Assembly (NCBI GenBank): GCA_020628475.1
Contig: JAHDFB010000001.1
Span: 62,001 to 126,000 of the forward strand
DNA: 64,000 nt
DNA from: Saprospiraceae bacterium
GTDB lineage: Bacteria; Bacteroidota; Bacteroidia; Chitinophagales; Saprospiraceae
Direction of reading: 5' to 3'
In this document: in pieces, positions 9,943-19,158 of the stretch
Layout: each line of letters opens with the position of its first letter
Numbering within the stretch: the stretch's first letter is position 1
Notes under the pieces: model-generated
Databases searched by the model: none
What the model saw: only the letters and a program-made list of their open reading frames with translations
Told to the model about the DNA's origin: nothing
Made by a program: the position numbers and the translations under genes

Positions 9943-11235
9943 ATGAAAAAAACGATTTTGTTATTTGTTGCTGTATTTGGACTGTTTTCAGCAGCTATAG
10001 CTCAGCCTACGGGTATGAAAGCTATTAATAAGGCGTCAAGAGCATTAAGCACATTTAACTTGGATCAAGCTGCGAACGCAGAAAAGTTGGATCAGGCGAA
10101 AGAATTAATGATGACTGCCTTTGAAGATAGTGAGGTACAAGCTTCTTCTAAAGCGCACTCTATCAAAGGAAATATCCTAGCGGCTTTAGCAAATAAGACG
10201 ATTAATGCGGCTATTTTAGATCCTGCTACGGCTAAAGGAGCTGATATGACGACGGCACTTCAAGCGTATGGAGCTTTTCAAAAAGGATTGGAACTTTCTG
10301 TGAAGAAATTCGAGAAAAAAGAAGCTTTGAAAGGACTTGTGAAAGTAGAGCAATTATTGGAAAACATGGGGATCATCGCTTACCAAAATCAGCAGTGGAA
10401 AGATGCTTATGATTCGTTTCAAGCGACATTGGATGCATCCGCTGCATTGGTAGGTGCTGGCGAGAACTCCGTGGTGGACGCACAGAAGAAACAAGATATT
10501 ATCATCAATGCATTATCCGTTGGTGCTCAAGAAGGATCTGGTGTAGATTTTACTCCGATGTTGGAAATGGCTATTTCAGAAGATATCGATAATGCTGCAA
10601 TTTACCAGATTGCTTATAACACCTATTCTGAAAAAGATAAGGAGAAAGCAATTAAGTATTTGGAAATGGGACGTGAAAAATATCCGGATAATGCGGGATT
10701 ATTATTCGCTGAAATTAACCGATACATTTCTGAAGGTAAATTGGAATTGTTGATTGATAAATTGAAGCAGGCGATTGAAAAGGAGCCAGAAAATGCAACT
10801 GTTTACGGTACTTTAGGTAATGTATACGATCAATTGTATACAAAAGCGAATGAAGCAAATGACGAGGCTAAGGCAAATGATTATTTCGAAAATGCAAAGA
10901 AATATTACATGTTAGCAACGGAAAAAGATCCGAATTCCTTTTCTTCTTACTACGGTGTAGGAGCTTTATATTTCAATAAAGCGGCACAGGTAGGAAAAGA
11001 ATTGAACGCGATTGGTAATGATTTTTCAGATGCAGCAATCAAGAAATATGATGCGTTAAAAGCTGAAATGCAAGAATTGTACAAAGAATCATTCCCTTAC
11101 TTGGAATCAGCTGAAAAAATCAATCCAGAAGATCCTCTTATTTTGAAGGCACTTCAAGAATACTACGTAAGAATCGGAGAAATGGATAAATCCAATACTT
11201 ACAAGCAAAAGTTAGAAGCTTTAAGACAGAAATAA
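9943..11235 (+). CDS. Exported tetratricopeptide-repeat protein
   Basis: 430 aa with a cleavable signal peptide (VFGLFSAAIAQ|PTG). The mature protein is almost all helical and shows TPR-like pairs, clearest around IAYQNQQWKDAYDSFQATLDAS, KEKAIKYLEMGREKYPDNAGLL, LKQAIEKEPENATVYGTLGNVYDQL and FENAKKYYMLATEKDPNSFSSYYGVGALY. The likely role is a periplasmic protein-protein scaffold. This architecture is common downstream of house-keeping genes in Bacteroidota, with unknown partners. It has its own promoter element and a strong terminator, so is monocistronic. Confidence 0.85.
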   Translation: MKKTILLFVAVFGLFSAAIAQPTGMKAINKASRALSTFNLDQAANAEKLDQAKELMMTAFEDSEVQASSKAHSIKGNILAALANKTINAAILDPATAKGADMTTALQAYGAFQKGLELSVKKFEKKEALKGLVKVEQLLENMGIIAYQNQQWKDAYDSFQATLDASAALVGAGENSVVDAQKKQDIIINALSVGAQEGSGVDFTPMLEMAISEDIDNAAIYQIAYNTYSEKDKEKAIKYLEMGREKYPDNAGLLFAEINRYISEGKLELLIDKLKQAIEKEPENATVYGTLGNVYDQLYTKANEANDEAKANDYFENAKKYYMLATEKDPNSFSSYYGVGALYFNKAAQVGKELNAIGNDFSDAAIKKYDALKAEMQELYKESFPYLESAEKINPEDPLILKALQEYYVRIGEMDKSNTYKQKLEALRQK

Positions 11236-11255
11236 TTGGATTAAAAGATATTTTA

Positions 11256-11289
11256 AGCCCGTAAGAAATTGCTCTTACGGGCTTTTTTT
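11256..11289 (+). terminator. Rho-independent terminator of TPR gene
   Basis: AGCCCGTAAG ... CTTACGGGCT, a perfect 10-bp stem with an 8-nt loop, followed by a run of T residues. It starts 21 nt after the TPR gene stop. Confidence 0.92.
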
Positions 11290-11439
11290 ATGGGCTTATC
11301 TCGTAATGAAGGAACAATACATTAGACATTTTTATATTTTCTTTAACAACTCTGTAACTTTTATTTAAAAAATTACGTTATAAATGCAACCAAGTTATTT
11401 TTAACTTCGTCTTTCTATTGAACCCATACTTTTACCTTG

Positions 11440-11655
11440 ATGAAAAAACGACTGACAACAATTTTCTTTTCCGCCTTTCTTGTTCTAAGCGTGTTTTCTT
11501 TCATCTACTTAAATGCAGAAAACCCTCACTTTGCCATGTTTGAGATGAAAACAGATTTCCCCGCTTTCAATGTATCTTCCTCTTCTTTACCTGACGTAGA
11601 AGCAGTGAAAAATACCTTGATTTTTATGAAGGAAATTATTTTATTTGATTTATAG
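11440..11655 (+). CDS. Small secreted/membrane hypothetical protein
   Basis: 71 aa from the ATG at 11440; the track's TTG three bases earlier is less likely. The first ~26 residues (KKRLTTIFFSAFLVLSVFSFIYLNAE) form a signal peptide or membrane anchor. The rest is short and unremarkable. The last 6 nt overlap the 3' end of fmt on the opposite strand. It is not recognised; the start context and signal-like N-terminus argue that it is real, but no function can be given. Confidence 0.5.
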   Translation: MKKRLTTIFFSAFLVLSVFSFIYLNAENPHFAMFEMKTDFPAFNVSSSSLPDVEAVKNTLIFMKEIILFDL

Positions 11656-12585
11656 AGTACTGCTTATTTCTAAGTCTCCATCTTTGTAACCATTTAGAAA
11701 ATCTTGTATAGGCATTCTTCGCTTACCCTGAAGCTGTATTTTCTCCAGTATAATAAAACCGTTTTCACAAGCGATTTTCATAAATGATTTATTATCCGTC
11801 AATACCTTTCCTGGAATTTGCTTTCCTTCTGATACCTCTTTTTTGCAATCTATAATGTTGAATTGCTTACCATCCAGGGTCGTCCAAGCCGTTGGATAAG
11901 GACTCATTCCTCGAATAAAATTATAAACAACATCCACGTCTTGATCCCAGTTAATCTGACAGGTTTCATGATAGATTTTAGGTGCTTTGGTTACCAAAGA
12001 AGCGTCTTGTGACTTTAGTTCAATGTTCCCTTCTTCGATGGCTTGTACCGTTTTAAGTACTACTTCAGCGCCCATAAAACGCATCTTTTCATACACCTCA
12101 CCAGCGGTTTCATCTTCAAGAATAGGCATGGATTGTTGAAATAAAAAGTCGCCTGTATCGATTTCATGCTTCAGTTTAAAACTAGTGACACCAGTCTCTG
12201 TGTCTCCATTGATCACCGCCCAATTGATTGGAGCCGCTCCGCGGTATCGAGGCAATAAGGAACCGTGTAGGTTATACGTACCGTGTTTTGGCATATCCCA
12301 AACTACAACCGGTAACATACGGAAGGCTACGACAATCTGAAGATCGGCTTGATAGCTGCGTAATTCTTCAATGAAATCTGGATGTTTTAAATTCTTCGGT
12401 TGTAAAACGGGAATTTGATGTTCTTCTGCATACTTTTTTACAGCGGTTTTGAGTAGTTTTTTACCACCTCTTCCCCCCATCTTGTCGGTAGCTGTAATGA
12501 CAGCTACTACATTGAAGCCATTTTTTACTAGAATGTCCAGCGAAGGAACTGCAAAATCGGGAGATCCCATAAAAATTATACGCAT
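11650..12585 (-). CDS. fmt: Methionyl-tRNA formyltransferase
   Basis: 311 aa when started at the ATG giving MRIIFMGSPDFAVPSLDIL. The track start (12603, TTG) lies inside the TACTTTTG promoter box and is rejected. The formyl-THF binding domain has the SLLPRYRGAAPINWAVINGDTETGVT block, which includes the catalytic Asn/His region (NLHGSLLP). The C-terminal OB-like domain (ISPYPTAWTTLDGKQFNI) binds tRNA. It formylates initiator Met-tRNA. No def gene is adjacent; it appears to be transcribed alone. Confidence 0.95.
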   Translation of the reverse strand: MRIIFMGSPDFAVPSLDILVKNGFNVVAVITATDKMGGRGGKKLLKTAVKKYAEEHQIPVLQPKNLKHPDFIEELRSYQADLQIVVAFRMLPVVVWDMPKHGTYNLHGSLLPRYRGAAPINWAVINGDTETGVTSFKLKHEIDTGDFLFQQSMPILEDETAGEVYEKMRFMGAEVVLKTVQAIEEGNIELKSQDASLVTKAPKIYHETCQINWDQDVDVVYNFIRGMSPYPTAWTTLDGKQFNIIDCKKEVSEGKQIPGKVLTDNKSFMKIACENGFIILEKIQLQGKRRMPIQDFLNGYKDGDLEISSTL

Positions 12586-12600
12586 ATCAAGTGTTTGCCG

Positions 12601-12608
12601 CAAAAGTA
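12601..12608 (-). promoter_or_regulatory. -7 box of fmt promoter
   Basis: The minus strand reads TACTTTTG followed by CGG, an exact TAnnTTTG, 15 nt before the ATG at 12585. It settles the fmt start, since the upstream TTG would fall within the box. Confidence 0.6.
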
Positions 12609-12654
12609 CAGATATAAGTCCATTGGTCGAATAAATTTTAAATAAACTGAAAGA

Positions 12655-13473
12655 ATGAGTATTATCACTTTAAAACCACACTTTATGTCAAGAATCATTT
12701 TTAGTTCAGCGCTCCTGTTTTGTTTTATTTGGGTCGGAGCCCAAAAACAAAGTGAAGCCGTATTTCGTAGACCCATCAAATTGGATGTACGTGCATTGTC
12801 GGGTTTGGATTTGAAACGGGTGCAAAATCAAGATGATCCCGATCGAATTTTACATCAAAAGCGATTACTATGGGGAGATGATCTTGGAGTATTTGTCGTA
12901 TCTAGTGAAACAAAAGCTGTACACTGGGATGGATACGGCATAGAAGAATTTATATATGTTATCAATGGTCGTGCTCGGTTAAATCCTGATGATGGAGAAG
13001 AACGTTTTTATGATCCTGGTGAATTCTTTGTGGCTCCATTGGGTTATGAAGGCGAATGGGAAACACAAGGGGCAAAAGCCTATTACTATGAATTATCCAT
13101 CATAGCCACCGATCGATCTGATACAACTGTCAACAACAATCAAATTGCACCGTTTGATTTTTCTTCAGAACTGTTGAGTGGTGTACATCTTCCGGATACA
13201 CTTCCAATTGATGGATTCGTACAGACCTGTTATGTTGGCCCACAGCTCACTGTAGAGTTGATTGCCGAAAATCCTTCGGAAAAAACGATACAATTCGATG
13301 AAGATGCCCTGATTTATGTGCTCTCTGGTGCATTGAGTTTGGAATATGAAGAAGAAGAGGTCGATCGTTATTATACGAGAGATTTTCTAATTATTCCTAA
13401 TGGATTTAAAGGACTCTGGAGCACGGAAGGTCATGATATATTTCGGTATATCAAAGTGACGAGTACGAATTAA
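12655..13473 (+). CDS. Exported double-cupin protein
   Basis: 272 aa. A second Met (12685) begins a good signal peptide, MSRIIFSSALLFCFIWVGAQ, so the true protein may be 262 aa. Two cupin barrels are visible. The first has VHWDGYGIEEFIYVINGRARL...YDPGEFFVAPLGYEGEWE and the second TIQFDEDALIYVLSGALSLEYEE...RDFLIIPNGFKGLWST. Cupin 1 keeps a His and Glu-rich metal-like motif, while cupin 2 lacks the histidines. It resembles periplasmic cupins of unknown substrate. It is followed 49 nt later by a small exported protein and may be cotranscribed with it. Confidence 0.75.
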   Translation: MSIITLKPHFMSRIIFSSALLFCFIWVGAQKQSEAVFRRPIKLDVRALSGLDLKRVQNQDDPDRILHQKRLLWGDDLGVFVVSSETKAVHWDGYGIEEFIYVINGRARLNPDDGEERFYDPGEFFVAPLGYEGEWETQGAKAYYYELSIIATDRSDTTVNNNQIAPFDFSSELLSGVHLPDTLPIDGFVQTCYVGPQLTVELIAENPSEKTIQFDEDALIYVLSGALSLEYEEEEVDRYYTRDFLIIPNGFKGLWSTEGHDIFRYIKVTSTN

Positions 13474-13522
13474 TGGAATTCCGTTGGATTCCAATTATCT
13501 TTGGCGAAACAAAAGAAAAATC

Positions 13523-14083
13523 ATGAAAATACTTCTCTTCGGAATATTGATTTGTTGGAACGCCATGCTTTTTGCGCAGCCCTTAGAATTGGTGAAGGGA
13601 TCAAAAACCAAACAATTTGCCCAAGGAACTGGATTGGAAATTTCATACAAAGATTCGAGCTGTTCGGAATGTTGGCCGAATAGATTGGAAGGTAAGTTGG
13701 ATTCAGTAAGCCGGGATAGTATTTATTTGGAGGTTTTTCGATCTAAAAGTTATGAAAGTGGAGGTAGAATCAGGAAAGCTATCTCGATAAAAAAAGAGGA
13801 GAGAGGCATAGAAATGGTCGTGTCAAAGAAAGATATACTCTATATTAGAAAGGCAACATGTACTAGACAAAAGTTTAATTATACAATGGCCTCATTAGCT
13901 GTGGGGACGGCAGCTATTTCTAGTTATTTTTCAAGTCATATTGTGACCGATAAAGAAAGTAAGAAAAGACTTAGAATGTATGCTTTATCTGAATTAGGGG
14001 CTGGAATAATATTACATCTATTATCACGAAAAAAGCCGAAATTGAAAGTGCAGCCAACGGATAATCAATGGCGCATTGTATGA
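13523..14083 (+). CDS. Exported hypothetical protein
   Basis: 186 aa from the ATG at 13523, which opens a signal peptide (MKILLFGILICWNAMLFAQ). The track's TTG at 13484 is not favoured. The mature part has a beta-rich N-half with a CSEC motif and a short hydrophobic stretch near the C-terminus (MASLAVGTAAISSYFSSHIV), possibly a membrane anchor. No family is recognised. It follows the cupin gene and converges with a methyltransferase gene, with only 13 nt between stops. Confidence 0.55.
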   Translation: MKILLFGILICWNAMLFAQPLELVKGSKTKQFAQGTGLEISYKDSSCSECWPNRLEGKLDSVSRDSIYLEVFRSKSYESGGRIRKAISIKKEERGIEMVVSKKDILYIRKATCTRQKFNYTMASLAVGTAAISSYFSSHIVTDKESKKRLRMYALSELGAGIILHLLSRKKPKLKVQPTDNQWRIV

Positions 14084-14096
14084 TGGTGGAAAATTC

Positions 14097-14921
14097 TTAA
14101 AATGATAAAGATGCAGGTCTAATTTTTAGATGTCGCTCTTCTTGAAAGTCTTTTCTGAAAAAGACGATTCCCATGAAATAGAGATCCATACTTGCGGTTA
14201 CCGCAGGGTGTTTTTGAATATTTTTCCAAGCTTTATACATGCCACTGGACCAATGGATATCATCAAATATTAGAATGGAATCATTGTGGACCATCGGCAG
14301 GCACCATTCGAAATACTGATAGGTGGCTTTTTCTCTATGATTCCCATCGATAAAAGCAAGATCGATAGGTGATTTTGATTCTTGGGCGAAAGCCCTAAAA
14401 GTCGTATCGAAATTACCTTCAATGATATCTAAATTGCTAAGCTTCCATTGCTTTTTTTGGAATTCGATAAATTCTACAAAATGTGGATTACCTTCAAATG
14501 ATGTCACCTTGTTTTTATTGGATACACTGGCTAAATAAAAACTGGACAATCCTAGGGAAGCTCCTAGCTCAACGATTTGAAGAGATGGTTTTTCGATGCG
14601 ATGCTGTAACCAATCGACCGTACGAAAAATGGTACGTAGCTGATAGGCCCCAGAAAGTTGCTGTTTCGCCACATCCGATATTTTCTTGACACGTGCATTG
14701 CTATAGGAAGAACCTGCACCTAGTTCCACAATCTCAATATCATGATCATTGTGGAGATAAGCATGACGAATCGATTCTAAGGTTTCAAAAACATAAAATC
14801 GGCGATCATCGGAAATGACTTGATTGTAAAACTCGAATAAATAAGGACTGTGAATACCATGTTGATTGGTCGATTGGATCATAAAGGCCACAAATTCAAA
14901 CAGTTGTTGTAATTTATTCAA
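14097..14921 (-). CDS. Class I SAM-dependent methyltransferase
   Basis: 274 aa. The Rossmann core includes LQIVELGASLGLSSFYLASVS (SAM-binding motif I), VTSFEGNPHFVEFIEFQKKQW (motif II) and DLAFIDGNHREKATYQYFEWC followed by ILIFDDIHWSSGMYKAW. This is the layout of O-methyltransferase-like family members. The N-terminal ~100 residues (QHGIHSPYLFEFYNQVI) are a conserved extension seen in Bacteroidota homologues. The substrate is unknown. It is monocistronic and divergent from the FG-GAP/ASPIC gene. Confidence 0.8.
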   Translation of the reverse strand: MNKLQQLFEFVAFMIQSTNQHGIHSPYLFEFYNQVISDDRRFYVFETLESIRHAYLHNDHDIEIVELGAGSSYSNARVKKISDVAKQQLSGAYQLRTIFRTVDWLQHRIEKPSLQIVELGASLGLSSFYLASVSNKNKVTSFEGNPHFVEFIEFQKKQWKLSNLDIIEGNFDTTFRAFAQESKSPIDLAFIDGNHREKATYQYFEWCLPMVHNDSILIFDDIHWSSGMYKAWKNIQKHPAVTASMDLYFMGIVFFRKDFQEERHLKIRPASLSF

Positions 14922-14987
14922 GTTATAATTTTATATTAAGAAAAGATTTCATATATATTTACATGATAATCTAATAAATAGATATTG

Positions 14988-17804
14988 ATGCGCGATATAC
15001 ACTTACCAAGATTCAAAGCTAAAGAATTATTGATTGGTTCTTTTTTTATTGTCTTATTTTCTTTTCAATCCAACGGGCAACTTTCATTTAGCCCGGCCCC
15101 TCATTTCTTGGAGTCGACACATTCGACCATATCACTCATGACCAGTGATATGAATAATGATCAGCAGGATGATATTATCGTATTGGGTGAAGGAACGCGT
15201 ATAGAAGTACATCTTAACAATGCTTTGGAACGCTCTTGGAAAAAAGTTTCTGGTCCCGTGGTCGGCTATTGTTGGGCTGGAATGATTGGTGATTTCAATA
15301 ATGATGGTAAAAAGGAGATCGTTACAGGATCACAGAGTGTACCGTTTCGGATTTATACCTATGATTATGAGACCGAATCCTTCATTCTATATTATCAATT
15401 TGATGAGACTTTTTTTATTCAAAATATGAATGTTGTTGATATAGACAATGATGGCTGGTTGGATTTATTTCTATGCAATGATGATGGTACGAATTACACC
15501 TTGATGAATGACGGATCTGGGAATTTAGAACAAGCAACAATTATTGATTTTAACACCATTCCAGCCAGTGATAATTCCGGAAATTACGGAAGTGTATTTT
15601 TAGATTTCGATTTAGACGGCGATCAGGATTTGTACATCGCCAAATGCAGAGGATTTGCAGATTCATATGATGACCCTAGACGAATCAATCAATTTTACAT
15701 CAATGACGGAAATCAAAATTTTGAAGATCAAGCACCTCAGTTCGGTGTAGCCGTCGGGGCTCAGAGTTGGGTAGCCGATTTTGCAGATTTGGATTTAGAT
15801 GGAGACAACGATTTAATCGTAGCCAATCATTACGATGATTTACAAGTTTTTGAGAATATCAATAATGAAAGTTTTGTGGAGGTACAGCAGGAGAGTGGAA
15901 TTGGATTAAGCAATTCATTTTGGCAGTTGAGCTTTATGGATATGGATAATGACGGTTATCTAGATGTGATCATCACAGCGGATGATTTATATGTATACTT
16001 GAACAATGGAGATTTTAGCTTTACGCCTGTTGACCTCATTCAAAATAATCCCATCGTCCGAGATTTTACGGTAACGATCGGAGATTATAACAACGATGGA
16101 TTTTACGACCTATGTACGGGCTATGGTAGCTTGAACCAAGCTTCTACGCATGCTGACAGCATTTGGTTAAATAATGGAAATGATAATCAATGGATTGATC
16201 TGGTATTACGAGGAACCGATTCGAATCGAGATGCCATCGGTACGACCGTCTACTGTTATCAAGGTGATAAACAACAAATCTATCAAATTAAAGGAGGACA
16301 CAGCTATGGAATCTTGAATACCACAACGGTTCACTTTGGGCTAGGATTGGAAGCATTGGATAGTGTTAAAATCGTTTGGCCCAGCGGAAACGTTCAGTTA
16401 TTGAATGACTTGACTGTCAATCAAAAATATTTTGTAGAAGAAAATGGTTGTTACGGTGCTGTATTGGTAGAGCAATTTGAATCGTATCAACATTGCGAAG
16501 GAGATGAGATGGAGCTGTCCTTTCCCTATTCTAATTTTAGTCAGTGGAATCAAGGTCAAATGGAAGAGAATATTAGTTATCAATCAGACGAGTTGCTATT
16601 TGCTGAGTATTTGGTGGAAGATTGTCCGATGGATGCTTGGAAAATCTATCCACATTTTTATGATACTACGATGATTTTCAGAAACGAACTCCTCAGTGAT
16701 GGCGTATATTTACCCTGCCCAGATGAGCTCATTTTAATAGAGATTCCGGCAGATGAGGTTATCTGGAGTAATGGTCATGAGGGCAATAGCTATGAAAGTA
16801 CTGAAGAAGAAATGTTCACTGCGAATTATAAGCAGATTTGCCAAGATGTTCAAGTAGAATACGAGCGCTTGAATATATCTAGTGGTTTCGAAATCTTGGA
16901 TCAGACTGTAGAGTATGAAGATGGTGATGACGTAATGTTAGAAGTATACAGTGAGCAAACACAATGGTTTGAAACGGAATTGGAAACGGTACCATTTCAT
17001 ATTGGAGCGACGTATTTATTTGAGAACGTGACAGAGGATCGTACGGTCTATGTTGAAGACCATATTTCAGAACAATATGTGACCACAACTGGCTTGGATC
17101 AACCTTCTGAAACTGCTGGTGTACCTGGATCAAATGTGTCACCAATTATGTTTTTCGAAGTAAAGCACCCGATCCTGTTAAATAGTATCGATGTCCATGC
17201 TGATTTCGCCGGTACACGGGAGATTGAAGTATATACGGATGAATATTTGCTTATTCATGAACAAGAATTTGAGCTTGGCGTCGGAAAAACGGTTCTCACA
17301 TTGGATATCGAATTGCAACCCGGTCGATATTTGATCAAAACGGATGAAATCAAAAATCAAGAGTATTTAGGTTCTAACGGGCCGCAACTTTATAGGGATG
17401 TGCAATCCGAGGATTATTATCCAATAGTTGATGATAAGGAAATATTGGAACTTACAGGAAATTCATTCTCTATTTCGACTGCATATTATGCCTTTTATAA
17501 TTGGCAATTTGAAGTGGCAGAAAAATATTGCCCTCCAACGCTGCGACATGAAATTACTCTTCAATCTGTGAATGCCTTGGAAACGACTTCCTTGGCGTCG
17601 ATATATTACAACAACCCGACCAATAATGTATTACGCATGGAGTTAGCGGGAAAACACGACCTATTTATTTTTAATACGAATGGTGTGCAGCTTGAACAAG
17701 TTGAACATAGAGATGTATCAGAAATCGATGTGTCTGATTGGATTCCGGGATACTATATTATACGAGTGCAACATCAAAGTTATCCTTTGATTATTACGGA
17801 TTAA
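14988..17804 (+). CDS. FG-GAP/VCBS repeat and ASPIC/UnbV T9SS-secreted protein
   Basis: 938 aa from the ATG at 14988. After a signal peptide come six or more FG-GAP/VCBS beta-propeller repeats with Ca-loop motifs (DMNNDQQDDI, DFNNDGKKEI, DIDNDGWLDLF, DLDLDGDNDL, DMDNDGYLDV, DYNNDGFYDL). An ASPIC/UnbV domain follows (TVHFGLGLEALDSVKIVWPSGNVQ). A beta-rich linker leads to a type A T9SS sorting domain (NPTNNVLRMEL...WIPGYYIIRV). It is expected to be exported by the T9SS and attached to the cell surface; the ligand is unknown. The last 11 nt overlap the convergent GH13 gene. A shorter paralogue lies at 57570. Confidence 0.88.
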   Translation: MRDIHLPRFKAKELLIGSFFIVLFSFQSNGQLSFSPAPHFLESTHSTISLMTSDMNNDQQDDIIVLGEGTRIEVHLNNALERSWKKVSGPVVGYCWAGMIGDFNNDGKKEIVTGSQSVPFRIYTYDYETESFILYYQFDETFFIQNMNVVDIDNDGWLDLFLCNDDGTNYTLMNDGSGNLEQATIIDFNTIPASDNSGNYGSVFLDFDLDGDQDLYIAKCRGFADSYDDPRRINQFYINDGNQNFEDQAPQFGVAVGAQSWVADFADLDLDGDNDLIVANHYDDLQVFENINNESFVEVQQESGIGLSNSFWQLSFMDMDNDGYLDVIITADDLYVYLNNGDFSFTPVDLIQNNPIVRDFTVTIGDYNNDGFYDLCTGYGSLNQASTHADSIWLNNGNDNQWIDLVLRGTDSNRDAIGTTVYCYQGDKQQIYQIKGGHSYGILNTTTVHFGLGLEALDSVKIVWPSGNVQLLNDLTVNQKYFVEENGCYGAVLVEQFESYQHCEGDEMELSFPYSNFSQWNQGQMEENISYQSDELLFAEYLVEDCPMDAWKIYPHFYDTTMIFRNELLSDGVYLPCPDELILIEIPADEVIWSNGHEGNSYESTEEEMFTANYKQICQDVQVEYERLNISSGFEILDQTVEYEDGDDVMLEVYSEQTQWFETELETVPFHIGATYLFENVTEDRTVYVEDHISEQYVTTTGLDQPSETAGVPGSNVSPIMFFEVKHPILLNSIDVHADFAGTREIEVYTDEYLLIHEQEFELGVGKTVLTLDIELQPGRYLIKTDEIKNQEYLGSNGPQLYRDVQSEDYYPIVDDKEILELTGNSFSISTAYYAFYNWQFEVAEKYCPPTLRHEITLQSVNALETTSLASIYYNNPTNNVLRMELAGKHDLFIFNTNGVQLEQVEHRDVSEIDVSDWIPGYYIIRVQHQSYPLIITD

Positions 17805-19158
17805 GGCGAATGACCAAATATTCGGAGGGCCCGAGAACGGTATTCAAAGGCTTGACTTGATTGGTTAATAATGCGGTCGCATTTTCTGGAATCACTATTT
17901 GTTCGGATTGCTCTTTCGGATTGAAATACACTTGAATGGCGTGTTCTTGGTTTTTACGTTCGAATCGAAGAATATTCGGTTTACTTTCCAGCCATTTTAC
18001 TGGGCTTCCGTAAGGTAGGTTATGTAGTGCCGTATACTCTTTTTTGATCGTAAACAGTTTGGTATAAAAATCCTGATAAGCGTATTGCTTAAATCCAATA
18101 GTATCTTTTTCGAAAAATTCCAATCGTTTTCGCATGGGCTCCTCCATTCCCGAATACAATAAAGGTATACCATCTAATAGTCCTTTGACCACGGCCCAAC
18201 CTTGAGCGGCATCTCCCAATCTTTCAAAGACTGTACCGTTCCAAGAATTTTCGTCGTGATTGGAACAGAAATAGAGACTATTTCCTTCCGAATATTGTCC
18301 CTGATTTTTTACGTGTATTTGCTTAAATTCATCGACAGACTTACTTCCTTTTGCGACATCGTTCATCGCATGAAACAGACTCCAACCGTAGTTTGCATGA
18401 AAATAACCCTGATTCCGATGTTCGGGTGTTTCAGATTCGGCGAGCATAAATAGTTCTCTTTCAGCGGACAAAGCCTTTTGGGCGGAAGCCCAGAAATCAT
18501 TAGGTACTCCAAAAGCAATGTCCATACGATAACCATCGATATGCATCACTTCAAGCCACCATTTCAACTGTCGAATCATTTCGGCTTGCATTTCCTTGGA
18601 ATCATAATTCAAATCGGCCACATCTGTCCATCCAAAAGATTCGCCTTGATCGTTCTGTGGATCAACAATATTGCCTTGTAGATCTTGCGTATACCAGTCC
18701 GGATGATCCTGAATCCAATGATGATCCCATCCTGTGTGATTCGGTACCCAGTCTAAAATGATATGCATGTCTAAGGCATGAATTTGATCGATCAATTTTT
18801 CCATATCTTGCATGCTACCAAATGCTGGATTGACCTCCAGGAAATTACTTACGGCATAATACGAACCCAACGTACCTTTTTTCTTGGTGGTAGAAATAGG
18901 ATAAATCGGCATGAACCAGAGAATGTCTACGCCCATTTTTTTCAATCGTGGAAGATGTGTGGTAAAAGCATTGATAGTCCCTTCCTCCGTATATTGACGA
19001 ATATTAACCTCATAAATATTAGCTGATTGAGCCCAGGTCGGTAAGGGAAATAATTCCGAAATAAGCTCCGATTCTTCCTGAATCGGAGACGCTTGTTTAC
19101 AACTTCCTAAGAAGATACAGAAGCCAATCAGTAGAAGTATCTTGAAAATTCGATCCAT
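17794..19158 (-). CDS. GH13 alpha-amylase-family lipoprotein
   Basis: 454 aa with a clear lipobox (IFLGSC|KQ). The (beta/alpha)8 barrel carries the GH13 regions: DWVPNHTGWDHHW (region I), GYRMDIAFG with the nucleophile Asp (II), LAESETPE with the acid/base Glu (III) and SNHDENSW (IV). It should hydrolyse alpha-1,4-glucans in the periplasm or at the outer membrane. The gene is last in a pgmB-GH65-GH13 operon (1-nt overlap with GH65), so it probably feeds malto-oligosaccharides to the phosphorylase route. Confidence 0.92.
   Translation of the reverse strand: MDRIFKILLLIGFCIFLGSCKQASPIQEESELISELFPLPTWAQSANIYEVNIRQYTEEGTINAFTTHLPRLKKMGVDILWFMPIYPISTTKKKGTLGSYYAVSNFLEVNPAFGSMQDMEKLIDQIHALDMHIILDWVPNHTGWDHHWIQDHPDWYTQDLQGNIVDPQNDQGESFGWTDVADLNYDSKEMQAEMIRQLKWWLEVMHIDGYRMDIAFGVPNDFWASAQKALSAERELFMLAESETPEHRNQGYFHANYGWSLFHAMNDVAKGSKSVDEFKQIHVKNQGQYSEGNSLYFCSNHDENSWNGTVFERLGDAAQGWAVVKGLLDGIPLLYSGMEEPMRKRLEFFEKDTIGFKQYAYQDFYTKLFTIKKEYTALHNLPYGSPVKWLESKPNILRFERKNQEHAIQVYFNPKEQSEQIVIPENATALLTNQVKPLNTVLGPSEYLVIRLNP

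Noticed and set aside
12586-12603. Longer fmt start (TTG at 12603)
   Set aside because: It overlaps the exact TACTTTTG promoter box. The ATG at 12585 gives the conserved MRIIFMGSPDFA start.
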